NCBI RefSeq assembly: GCF_001590865.1
Contig: NZ_BBUY01000008.1
Location: 62,001-126,000 of the forward strand
Source: Streptomyces sp. NBRC 110611
GTDB lineage: Bacteria; Actinomycetota; Actinomycetes; Streptomycetales; Streptomycetaceae
DNA: 64,000 nt
Direction: 5' to 3'
Part shown: one piece after another, positions 24,588-31,825 of the stretch
Layout of the letters: every line of letters begins with the position of its first letter
Numbering within the stretch: the first letter of the stretch is position 1
Notes under the pieces: model-generated
Seen by the model: the letters and a program-made list of their open reading frames with translations, nothing else
Told to the model about the DNA's origin: nothing
The model's database searches: none
Translations under genes and position numbers: made by a program

Positions 24588-24633
24588 CAGAACGAAGGGC
24601 CCGCGGACGATTGTCCGCGGGCCCTTCGTTCTG
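24588..24633. terminator. Perfect 21-bp-stem bidirectional terminator
   Basis: Left arm 24588-24608 and right arm 24613-24633 are exact reverse complements (core GAAGGGCCCGCGGAC) around a 4-base loop GATT. It sits between converging genes. Confidence 0.95.
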
Positions 24634-24648
24634 TGCTGTGGTGTGACG

Positions 24649-25536
24649 TCAGTCGCCGCGGAGGATCGAGATCAGCCGCAGCATCTCCGTGTAGATCCAC
24701 ACCAGCGTCACGGTCAGGCCGAACGCCGCCAGCCAGGACTCCTCACGCGGGGCGCCGTACGCGATGCCGTCCTCGACCTGCTTGAAGTCCAGGGCCAGGA
24801 ACAGCGCGCCGAGAACGACGCCGACGACACCGAAGAGGATGCCCAGGCCACCGCTGCGGAAGCCGAGGCCGTCGCCGCCGCCGAACAGCATGAACATCAC
24901 GTTGACCAGCGACAGCAGGACGAAGCCCAGGGTCGCGATCATCACGAAGCGGGTGAAGCGGGCGGTGACCCGCACAATCCGCGTCTTGTAGGCGACCAGC
25001 ATCGCGACGAACACCGCCATCGTGCCGAGCACCGCCTGCATAGGGGCGCCGCTCAGCTTGGGCAGGTCGTTGATGTAGCCGCTGAGCGCGCCCAGGAAGA
25101 CGCCTTCCAGGGCGGCGTACGCCAGGATCAGCGGGGGCGACGGCTTGCGCTTGAAGGACTGGACGAAGCCCAGCACCATCGCGACCAGACCGGCGCCGAG
25201 GGCGAAGCCGAGCTTCTCGGTCAGGAACAGCCAGCCGACCGTGGCGCCGACGATCACCGTGCCGAGCGTCAGGCCCGTACGCATGACGACGTCGTCCATC
25301 GTCATCGGGCGGGACTGCGACGCGTACTGCGGCGGTGCCTGGGTAGCGGCCTGCTGGTCCTGGGCGTACGGATTGCCGCCCTGGGCGTACGGGTTGCCGC
25401 CGCCCTGCGCGTAGGGGTTGGTGCCGGCGTACGGGTTCGCGGTGGTGGCCCCGGCCTGCGGCGCTGCGTTGAAGCCCGCGTAGCCGGTGTCGCGACTGAA
25501 GCCCCGTCGCGAGAAGACCGGGTTGCTGCTCCTCAT
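24649..25536 (-). CDS. Bax inhibitor-1 / YccA-like integral membrane protein
   Basis: The 295-residue protein has a soluble N-terminal ~85 residues containing NPYA(Q)GG repeats, then seven membrane helices (about 92-290). The family's acidic C-terminal half is visible as LDFKQVEDGIAYGAP before the last helix, and the end is LVWIYTEMLRLISILRGD. GGAGGAG precedes the ATG at 25536 by five bases. BI-1 proteins are ion-leak or stress-related membrane proteins; the bacterial role is not settled. It is monocistronic, facing the terminator at 24588-24633. Confidence 0.92.
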   Translation of the reverse strand: MRSSNPVFSRRGFSRDTGYAGFNAAPQAGATTANPYAGTNPYAQGGGNPYAQGGNPYAQDQQAATQAPPQYASQSRPMTMDDVVMRTGLTLGTVIVGATVGWLFLTEKLGFALGAGLVAMVLGFVQSFKRKPSPPLILAYAALEGVFLGALSGYINDLPKLSGAPMQAVLGTMAVFVAMLVAYKTRIVRVTARFTRFVMIATLGFVLLSLVNVMFMLFGGGDGLGFRSGGLGILFGVVGVVLGALFLALDFKQVEDGIAYGAPREESWLAAFGLTVTLVWIYTEMLRLISILRGD

Positions 25537-25744
25537 CCTCACTCCTCCATGGCCGCCCTGCGCGGCCTTGACGGCAAGCGTAATGGCTTGGCAAAGGCGC
25601 GTCGCTAATACTTGAGCACGATCTTTCCCTGAATGTGATGTGACGCGTCCGCCATGAGGAGGACGTATGGGAGGGCGCGGACGTGCCCGGGACGGGCGGC
25701 GGAGTTCCCCCCTCCCGGACCTCGGGGCCGGTCCGCCCCCTCGC

Positions 25745-25809
25745 CGGGAGTCACGGCCAGGCGTCACCACCGGGCGTCACCACCGGGCGTCGTCGCCGGG
25801 AGTCATCGC
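25745..25809. repeat. Five 13-bp tandem repeats
   Basis: Five consecutive units (consensus CGGGCGTCACCAC) occupy 25745-25809 with one to four changes each, in non-coding DNA. Confidence 0.85.
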
Positions 25810-26009
25810 CGAACTGGACACGTACATTTTCCAGAATCCGATGAATGTCTGATGAATGTCCGATTGCAGTGATTCGGACAAGAGATCGGCAAGCGGACCG
25901 GTCAGGAGATCCGGCCGGAGATCGGGCAAGAGATCACGCAACGGACATCACCTGCGTCACATGAGGTGATGCAACCGTTTCGCGGACGCGGTCGTCTTTC
26001 CCTCTAGCC

Positions 26010-26033
26010 GGAACCCTGTCCGGTGATCGGATC
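26010..26033 (+). promoter_or_regulatory. Candidate SigE-type promoter upstream of wall-polymer genes
   Basis: GGAAC (26010-26014) and TC (26032-26033) are spaced 17 bases, fitting the reported S. coelicolor SigE pattern GGAAC-N16/17-TC. It would give a leader of about 150 bases. The motif is short, so this is a weak call. Confidence 0.3.
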
Positions 26034-26191
26034 CCCGAGATGACACGATGGTCGAGATCCGAACACCGGAGCACCCCCTTCCGTCACACATAGCGACCTA
26101 CCGTGCGTAACGCCATGGGTGCGATTGGTGGGAATCCCCGGGAGCGGACAGGTCTATTCTTGGCGGGAACCAGCAGCGAAAGAGGGTTGAG

Positions 26192-29044
26192 GTGCCTGTG
26201 CCTGACGTCTCAGTAGTCGTCATCGTCTACAACGACGCCGACCGGATGCCGACCGCGGTCCAGTCCGTGCTGGACCAGACGCTCCGGGACGTCGAGGTGG
26301 TGATCGTTGATGACTGCAGCACCGACCGTTCCTACGACGTCGCGCAGAGCCTCGCGGCCGCCCATCCCGGGCGGGTGAGGGCCTTCCAGCTGCCGGAGAA
26401 CAGCGGTGCGGGCGGCGAGCCGCGCAACGCCGGAATCCAGCACGCCACAGGGCGTTATGTGATGTTCCTGGACAGTGATGACGTCCTGGAACCCAATGCC
26501 TGCCGCAATATGCTGCAGGCCGCGGAGGAAACCGACTCGGACATCGTTTCCGGTCTGTGCGTACGAATCCACAAGGACACCCGCAACCAGAAGCGGGACG
26601 AGTGGTATTCATGGCTGTATTCCACGACGCGCACACTGGAATCGGTCACGGAATTGCCGGACCTTTTTGTGTGGGACACCCTGTCCACCAACAAATGCTA
26701 TCGCCGTGATTTCCTCATCGAGCACGACCTCCGCTTCCCCAAGGGAATGTTCTACGAGGACCTGATGTTTATCGCCGACGCCTACCTCGCGGCGCGGCGC
26801 ATCACCCTGATCCCCAATCAGGTCTACTTCTGGAACGTGTACACGAAGGCCGCCGTGAAGTCGGTGACGAACCGGCGGCATGAAATGACGAACTATGCGC
26901 ACCGGCTGGAGATCCACCGGCGCATCGACGCCCTCCTGGCCGAGCGCGGGCTGACGGAGATGCAGCTCGCGAAGGACGTCAAGTTCCTCAAGCACGACCT
27001 GGTGCTGCACCTGCGGGACCTGCCGTTCCGCGACGAGGCCTACCGCCGGGAATTCGCGGAGCTGTCCCAGGAGTACCTCGCCGGTATCGCCCCGGAGGCG
27101 TACGAGCGCGTCCAGCCGATCCAGGCCATCTGCGCGTACCTGCTCCAGCAGGGTGACTGGGAGAACCTGATCCCGGCGGTCGACACCCTCATCAACCGCG
27201 ACAAGGTCTCCTCGCCGCTGGCCGAGCGCGACGGCCGGATCTACTGGTGCGGAAGCCACCTCGACGACGAGTTCGCCCGCGGTGTGCTGGACGTGACCGA
27301 CACCGGCTACCACGAGAAGCCGGTCAACCAGCTGTTCCTGCGCAACCAGCTCACCCGGTGCGACAGGTCCGGCGGATCGGTCTCCCTGGCGGGGCGGATC
27401 ACCAATCCGCTCGGCGTGATCCCGCCGGACGCCCGGCTGACGGGCGAGCTGGAGTTCAGCGCCCGCCGGCGCAGTCTGCAGTCCTTCCACTTCCCGGTGC
27501 GGGCGCTGCGCCACGACGGCGACACCCTCCACTGGGAGGCCACCGCGGACCTCACCGCCAAGCTGCGTCCGCTGGGCATCGTCGACACCATCTGGGACGT
27601 ACGGCTGCGCCTGGACGTGAACGGGGTGCGCACCACCACCCGGCTCACCGTCGCCGACACCCCGCTGGCCGAGGGCCCGCCGGTCCGGCCGCGGCTGACG
27701 CGGATGGTCGCCGATCACCTGGAGCCGCATGCGTCGGCCCGCGGACACCTGGCGTTCCGCCTGGTCAGCGAGGGCCGTAACGCCGAGCGGGTACAGGAGC
27801 TGATCACCCGCGGAGTGCGCGGCACGCCCGGAACGCTGGCCAAGACCGGCGTCCGCAAGGCGAAGGCGCTGCGCAAGAAGGTCACCTCCGGGGACAACAA
27901 GCTCCGCCTGTACCACGAGGTGTTCAGCCGGCTGCCGGTCAAGAAGCGCACGGTGGTCTTCGAGAGCCACCTGGGCAAGCAGTACAGCGACAGCCCGCGC
28001 GCCCTCTACGAGGAGATGCGCCGGCAGGGCCTGGACTTCGAGGCGATCTGGTCGTACTCCGGGTCCACGAAGGACTTCCCCAAGGACGTCACGCTGGTCC
28101 GGCGCTGGTCGCTGCCGTACCTCAAGGCGCTGGCGCAGGCCGAGTTCTGGGTGGACAACCAGAGCTATCCGCTCAAGCTCACCAAGCGCCCGGAGACCAC
28201 CTACATTCAGACCTGGCACGGCTCGGCGCTGAAGAACATGGGCTTCGACCAGCCGGCGCTGAAGGCGCAGACCCGGCAGCAGCAGGCGGAGCAGCAGCGC
28301 TCCCTGGACCGTTTCGACCGCTTCCTGGTCCGCTCCGAGCACGATGTGCACACCCTCGCCAAGGCGTTCCGGCTCAAGGAGAAGACGCTGTTGCGGGTGG
28401 GCTATCCGCGCAATGACGCGCTGGTGCAGGCCCGGCGGCGGGAGGCGGAGCTGGGGAAGCGCGAACGCGGGCCGCTGGCCGCGGAGTTGGGCATTCCCGA
28501 GGACAAGACCGTACTGCTGTACGCGCCGACGTTCCGCAAGCACGGCGGGCGGCACGGCCGTTTCGCCCTGCCCTTCGATGTGGAGCGCTTCGCCGACCAG
28601 TTCGGCGACCGCTATGTCCTCCTGGTGCGTTCGCACTACCTGAATCACGTGGTGCTGCCGCCGACCGTGCGGGGCCGGGTCATCGACGTCTCGGCGCGCC
28701 ATGACGTGACGCCGATCCTGGAGCTGGCCGACGGGCTGATCACGGACTATTCGTCGGTGATGTTCGACTACGCGCTGCTCGACCGGCCGCTGCTGTTCTT
28801 CACCTACGACTACGACGAATACGTACACGAGGGCCGTGGCACGTACTTCGATCTGCTGGAGCACGCCCCGGGCCCGGTGGTCCGCACCGAGGACGAATTC
28901 CACGAGGCGGTCAAGTCGTTCGAGTCGCAGGCTCTGGACTACGCGCGGAGCCGTGAGGAATTCGTCGCCAAGTTCGGGGAATACGACCGCGGCGACGCCG
29001 CCCGGACCCTCGTCGATCAGTTCTTTGCGCAGTGGAGCCGTTGA
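26192..29044 (+). CDS. Bifunctional GT2 glycosyltransferase / CDP-glycerol glycerophosphotransferase
   Basis: The 950-residue protein fuses two wall-polymer enzymes. Residues ~1-230 are a GT2 domain (VSVVVIVYNDADRMPTAVQ, VDDCSTD, DxD-type MFLDSDDV at ~95). The middle (about 380-510) is a beta-rich linker. Residues ~560-945 are a TagB/TagF-like CDP-glycerol glycerophosphotransferase with TWHGSALKNMG, LLYAPTFRKHG, RSHYLNHV and ITDYSSVMFDYALLDRP. It probably attaches a sugar and polyglycerol-phosphate to a lipid carrier for teichoic-acid or capsule-like polymer. The GTG at 26192 has GAGGG at five bases. Its stop overlaps the next gene's ATG (TGATG). Confidence 0.9.
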   Translation: MPVPDVSVVVIVYNDADRMPTAVQSVLDQTLRDVEVVIVDDCSTDRSYDVAQSLAAAHPGRVRAFQLPENSGAGGEPRNAGIQHATGRYVMFLDSDDVLEPNACRNMLQAAEETDSDIVSGLCVRIHKDTRNQKRDEWYSWLYSTTRTLESVTELPDLFVWDTLSTNKCYRRDFLIEHDLRFPKGMFYEDLMFIADAYLAARRITLIPNQVYFWNVYTKAAVKSVTNRRHEMTNYAHRLEIHRRIDALLAERGLTEMQLAKDVKFLKHDLVLHLRDLPFRDEAYRREFAELSQEYLAGIAPEAYERVQPIQAICAYLLQQGDWENLIPAVDTLINRDKVSSPLAERDGRIYWCGSHLDDEFARGVLDVTDTGYHEKPVNQLFLRNQLTRCDRSGGSVSLAGRITNPLGVIPPDARLTGELEFSARRRSLQSFHFPVRALRHDGDTLHWEATADLTAKLRPLGIVDTIWDVRLRLDVNGVRTTTRLTVADTPLAEGPPVRPRLTRMVADHLEPHASARGHLAFRLVSEGRNAERVQELITRGVRGTPGTLAKTGVRKAKALRKKVTSGDNKLRLYHEVFSRLPVKKRTVVFESHLGKQYSDSPRALYEEMRRQGLDFEAIWSYSGSTKDFPKDVTLVRRWSLPYLKALAQAEFWVDNQSYPLKLTKRPETTYIQTWHGSALKNMGFDQPALKAQTRQQQAEQQRSLDRFDRFLVRSEHDVHTLAKAFRLKEKTLLRVGYPRNDALVQARRREAELGKRERGPLAAELGIPEDKTVLLYAPTFRKHGGRHGRFALPFDVERFADQFGDRYVLLVRSHYLNHVVLPPTVRGRVIDVSARHDVTPILELADGLITDYSSVMFDYALLDRPLLFFTYDYDEYVHEGRGTYFDLLEHAPGPVVRTEDEFHEAVKSFESQALDYARSREEFVAKFGEYDRGDAARTLVDQFFAQWSR

Positions 29045-30213
29045 TGACCAAGCCGTACGCAGCCGAGCCGCGGGACATCTTCTTCGTCTCCAACAGCGTC
29101 AACGAGATGGGCGGCATCACGAGTTGGTCGCACCAGATGGCGCGCCTGTTCAGTGAGCGGGGCCACCGGGTGCACATCGTCGGGATCGTGCCGGCGCCCG
29201 AGGGCCGGGCCCACGAGCTCGCCGACGATGTGCCGTTCGCGACCACCACGCTCTACGCCGAGCATCCGCCGACGGTCCGTCCCGCGCAGGGCATCCGGGG
29301 CCGGCTCAACCTCGTCGAGCAGCGCCGCCGGGCCGCCCGGGAAGCCGGTATGCACGAGCAGGCGGCCAAGATGAGCGCGCTCTTCCGGGCGGCCAAGCCG
29401 GGCGGGGTGGTGATCGTCACCCAGGTGTGGGCGATGGAGTGGGTGGCGCTGGCCGACACCGCGGGCCTGACGGTGATCGGTATGAGCCACGAATCTTTCG
29501 ACACCTGTCGTAAGTCGTCTCGCTTCGGTCGCGTCAAGCGGTTTTACGGAGACGTCGACCGGATGCTGACGCTCACCCGCGAGGACGCCGACCGCTGGAT
29601 CCGGCAACGGATGGACAATGTCGGCTTTATGCCGAATCCGCTGCCGTTCTTCCCCGATATGCCGTCGGACCGGTCCCGCAAGTGCGTGGTGAGCATCGGC
29701 CGGCTGCACGAGGAGAAGGGCGTCGACCTGCTGCTGGAGGCCTGGGCGAAGGTCGCGCCGCGGCACCCGGACTGGACGCTGCGGATCTACGGATCCGGCG
29801 AGGAGGCCGAGGCGCTGCGCAAGCAGGCCGCCGAGCTGGGCGTGACCGGCAGCGTCGAGTGGATGGGCCGCACCAGCGACGTCCCCGGGGCGTTGCGGGA
29901 GAGCGCGGTGTTCGCGCTGAGCTCGCGCGGCGAGGGCTTCCCGCTGGCCCCCATGGAGGCGATGGCGACCGCGGTGCCGTGCGTGGCCTTCGATGTGGCG
30001 CCGGGCGTCCACGAGATCATCACGGACGGCGAGGACGGTTTGCTCGCCCCTCCGGGCAATATCACCGAATTCGCCCGGCATCTCGACACCCTGATGTCCG
30101 ACAAGGACCTTCGGGACACCATGGGTGAGGCCGCGCGGGAGAACATCCAGCGGTTCGCCACGGCGGAGATCGTCGAGCGCTGGGAGAGCCTCTTCGCGCT
30201 GATAGAGCGCTAG
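29044..30213 (+). CDS. GT4-family glycosyltransferase
   Basis: The 389-residue GT-B fold enzyme has an N-terminal acceptor domain with the open loop MGGITSWSHQMA. The C-terminal donor domain has SIGRLHEEKGVDLLLEAW and the E-x7-E-type segment GEGFPLAPMEAMA (about residue 310). The ATG at 29044 shares one base with the stop of the GT2/CDP-glycerol transferase, and GTGGAG lies six bases upstream. It probably adds a sugar in the same surface-polymer pathway. A 16-bp-stem terminator follows at 30277-30312. Confidence 0.92.
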   Translation: MTKPYAAEPRDIFFVSNSVNEMGGITSWSHQMARLFSERGHRVHIVGIVPAPEGRAHELADDVPFATTTLYAEHPPTVRPAQGIRGRLNLVEQRRRAAREAGMHEQAAKMSALFRAAKPGGVVIVTQVWAMEWVALADTAGLTVIGMSHESFDTCRKSSRFGRVKRFYGDVDRMLTLTREDADRWIRQRMDNVGFMPNPLPFFPDMPSDRSRKCVVSIGRLHEEKGVDLLLEAWAKVAPRHPDWTLRIYGSGEEAEALRKQAAELGVTGSVEWMGRTSDVPGALRESAVFALSSRGEGFPLAPMEAMATAVPCVAFDVAPGVHEIITDGEDGLLAPPGNITEFARHLDTLMSDKDLRDTMGEAARENIQRFATAEIVERWESLFALIER

Positions 30214-30252
30214 CGCGCAGGCGCGCGAGCGCGCAGGCGCGCTAGCGCGCCC
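30207..30252. repeat. Alternating GCGC palindromic cluster after the GT4 gene
   Basis: The last codons and following 40 bases are nearly pure alternating G/C with GCTAGCGCGC and its reverse complement GCGCGCTAGC flanking two GAGCGCGCAGGCGCGC-like units. It may fold strongly or adopt Z-DNA. Confidence 0.7.
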
Positions 30253-30276
30253 CCCGGGCGCCTGGGCGCGGATAAC

Positions 30277-30312
30277 GAGGAGGGCCGCCGGTGCATACCG
30301 GCGGCCCTCCTC
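30277..30312 (+). terminator. Perfect 16-bp-stem terminator after the GT4 gene
   Basis: Arms GAGGAGGGCCGCCGGT (30277-30292) and ACCGGCGGCCCTCCTC (30297-30312) around loop GCAT. Confidence 0.9.
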
Positions 30313-30410
30313 ATATGCCCTGTCGCCCCCATCGCCCCGTCGCTTCGCGGCCCTGGTTGCGTCGTTGAATTTTTGGCCAGTCGCTCTTCGGCCCGCTGCT
30401 CGCGGGAGAG

Positions 30411-30492
30411 TGCCCGGAGCCGGACTTGAACCGGCACGGCCCGTAGGCCAGCGAGGTTTAAGCTCGCCGTGTCTGCATTCCACCACCCGGGC
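30411..30492 (-). tRNA. bldA: tRNA-Leu (anticodon UAA), bldA
   Basis: The minus strand folds as a class II tRNA-Leu. The acceptor stem is GCCCGGG paired with TCCGGGC. The anticodon stem is GCGAG/CTCGC around loop CTTAAAC (anticodon TAA). There is a long variable arm with GGCC/GGCC pairing, and a T-arm GCCGG-TTCAAGT-CCGGC. The discriminator is A, and CCA is not encoded. In Streptomyces the UUA-reading tRNA is bldA, which limits translation of TTA-containing developmental and antibiotic genes. A GGGACCC...GGGTCCC hairpin sits directly upstream (30493-30516), and an unusually AT-rich patch (30596-30610) lies about 105 bases upstream. Confidence 0.95.
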
Positions 30493-30979
30493 CCGGGACC
30501 CCCACGAAGTGGGTCCCCAATGCCGTCTCAAAGAGGGCAGCACGAGCGTAGCCCGCAGTGCACGGCGCAGATCGGCCACACATCCCGAGGTTGTCTTATT
30601 TTATTGGCAACTGAGGGGGCATCAGCGCTGGGTACAGGCCTTCGGCACATGCCGGAAGCCTGCCGCCGGCAACACCCGTAGCGGCGCATTCTCGTACCTG
30701 AATTGACGGAAACTCGACGTCCGCTCTCCCCCGCCCTTCACCCCCGCGAGTGCCCGCCCCGGCCGCTCAGGACGGCGCCGCACCCTCGGGGACCGTCTCC
30801 TCCCCAGGGATGACCAGGCCCTCTCCGGCTACGCCGCAGGGGTGGTCAAGGACGGTCACAGGGGTTGACGTCCGTCCCTCTGCTCCTGGCCGACGATGGA
30901 AACGTCCGCTTGACGTCCGCGCCCGCACCGTCCGGCGCCCGCGGACCGCTGGTCCCTCGTCCCGACAGGAGCTCCTCCC
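30493..30979. other. Gene-free stretch between bldA and the ABC exporter
   Basis: This holds the bldA upstream region (hairpin 30493-30516; AT-rich patch TTATTTTATTGGCAA at 30596-30610, which on the bldA strand offers TTGCCA and TAAAAT elements). Further right the decamer TTGACGTCCG occurs twice (near 30866 and 30911) ahead of the exporter operon. No gene is supported. Confidence 0.5.
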
Positions 30980-31762
30980 GTGACCACCCTCCACTCCGGC
31001 GTCTCCACCGCCGGCCGCAGCACCACAGTGGCCGCCCGCGCCACGGACCTCACCAAGGTCTATGGACAGGGCGAGACTCAGGTGGTCGCCCTGGACGCCG
31101 TCTCCGTCGACTTCCGCCAGGCCCAGTTCACCGCGATCATGGGCCCCTCCGGATCCGGCAAGTCGACCCTGATGCACTGCATGGCCGGTCTGGACGCCAT
31201 ATCCGGCGGCTCCGCCCGGATCGGCGACACCGAGCTGACCGGCCTGAAGGACAAGAAGCTCACCCAGCTGCGGCGCGACAAGATCGGCTTTATCTTCCAG
31301 GCGTTCAACCTGCTGCCGACCCTCAGCGCCCTGGAGAACATCACCCTGCCCATGGACATCGCCGGCCGTAAGCCGGACCGTGCCTGGCTGGACCGCGTGG
31401 TGGAGACCGTCGGCCTCGGCGGCCGCCTCAAGCACCGCCCCAGCCAGCTCTCCGGCGGCCAGCAGCAGCGGGTCGCGGTGGCCCGCGCGCTCGCCTCCCG
31501 CCCCGAGATCATCTTCGCCGACGAGCCCACCGGAAACCTCGACTCCCGCTCCGGCGCCGAGGTGCTGGGCTTCCTGCGCAACTCCGTACGCGAGCTGGGG
31601 CAGACGGTGGTCATGGTGACCCATGACCCGGTCGCGGCCTCGTACGCGGACCGCGTCGTCTTCCTCGCCGACGGCCGGATCGTCGACGACATGCCGCACC
31701 CCACCGCCGATCTGGTCCTGGAGCGCATGAAGGGCTTCGACGCCAAGGGCCGTACGAGCTGA
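30980..31762 (+). CDS. ABC transporter ATP-binding protein (MacB/LolD type)
   Basis: The 260-residue ATPase has Walker A GPSGSGKST, the LolD/MacB-typical IGFIFQAFNLLPTLSALENI, signature LSGGQQQRVAVARAL, Walker B IIFADEPTGNLD and H-loop VTHD. The GTG at 30980 has AGGAG at eight bases. It is followed after 63 bases by the FtsX-type permease. These mechanotransmission exporters move peptides, lipids or antibiotics across the membrane. No two-component system is adjacent, so the trigger is unknown. Confidence 0.94.
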   Translation: MTTLHSGVSTAGRSTTVAARATDLTKVYGQGETQVVALDAVSVDFRQAQFTAIMGPSGSGKSTLMHCMAGLDAISGGSARIGDTELTGLKDKKLTQLRRDKIGFIFQAFNLLPTLSALENITLPMDIAGRKPDRAWLDRVVETVGLGGRLKHRPSQLSGGQQQRVAVARALASRPEIIFADEPTGNLDSRSGAEVLGFLRNSVRELGQTVVMVTHDPVAASYADRVVFLADGRIVDDMPHPTADLVLERMKGFDAKGRTS

Positions 31763-31825
31763 CCCCCGGCAGCCGCCTCCCGTACTCCGGACCTCCCGGA
31801 CCTCTTCTCCAGGACTGATCCACCC

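Larger units (their letters stand above)
25537..26191. other. 655-bp gene-free stretch upstream of the glycosyltransferase pair
   Basis: The stretch contains the upstream region of the BI-1 gene, a 13-bp tandem repeat (25745-25809), a less GC-rich part at 25810-25990 with several CGGACAAGAGATC-like half repeats, and a possible extracytoplasmic-sigma promoter at 26010-26033. No gene is supported. Confidence 0.55.
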
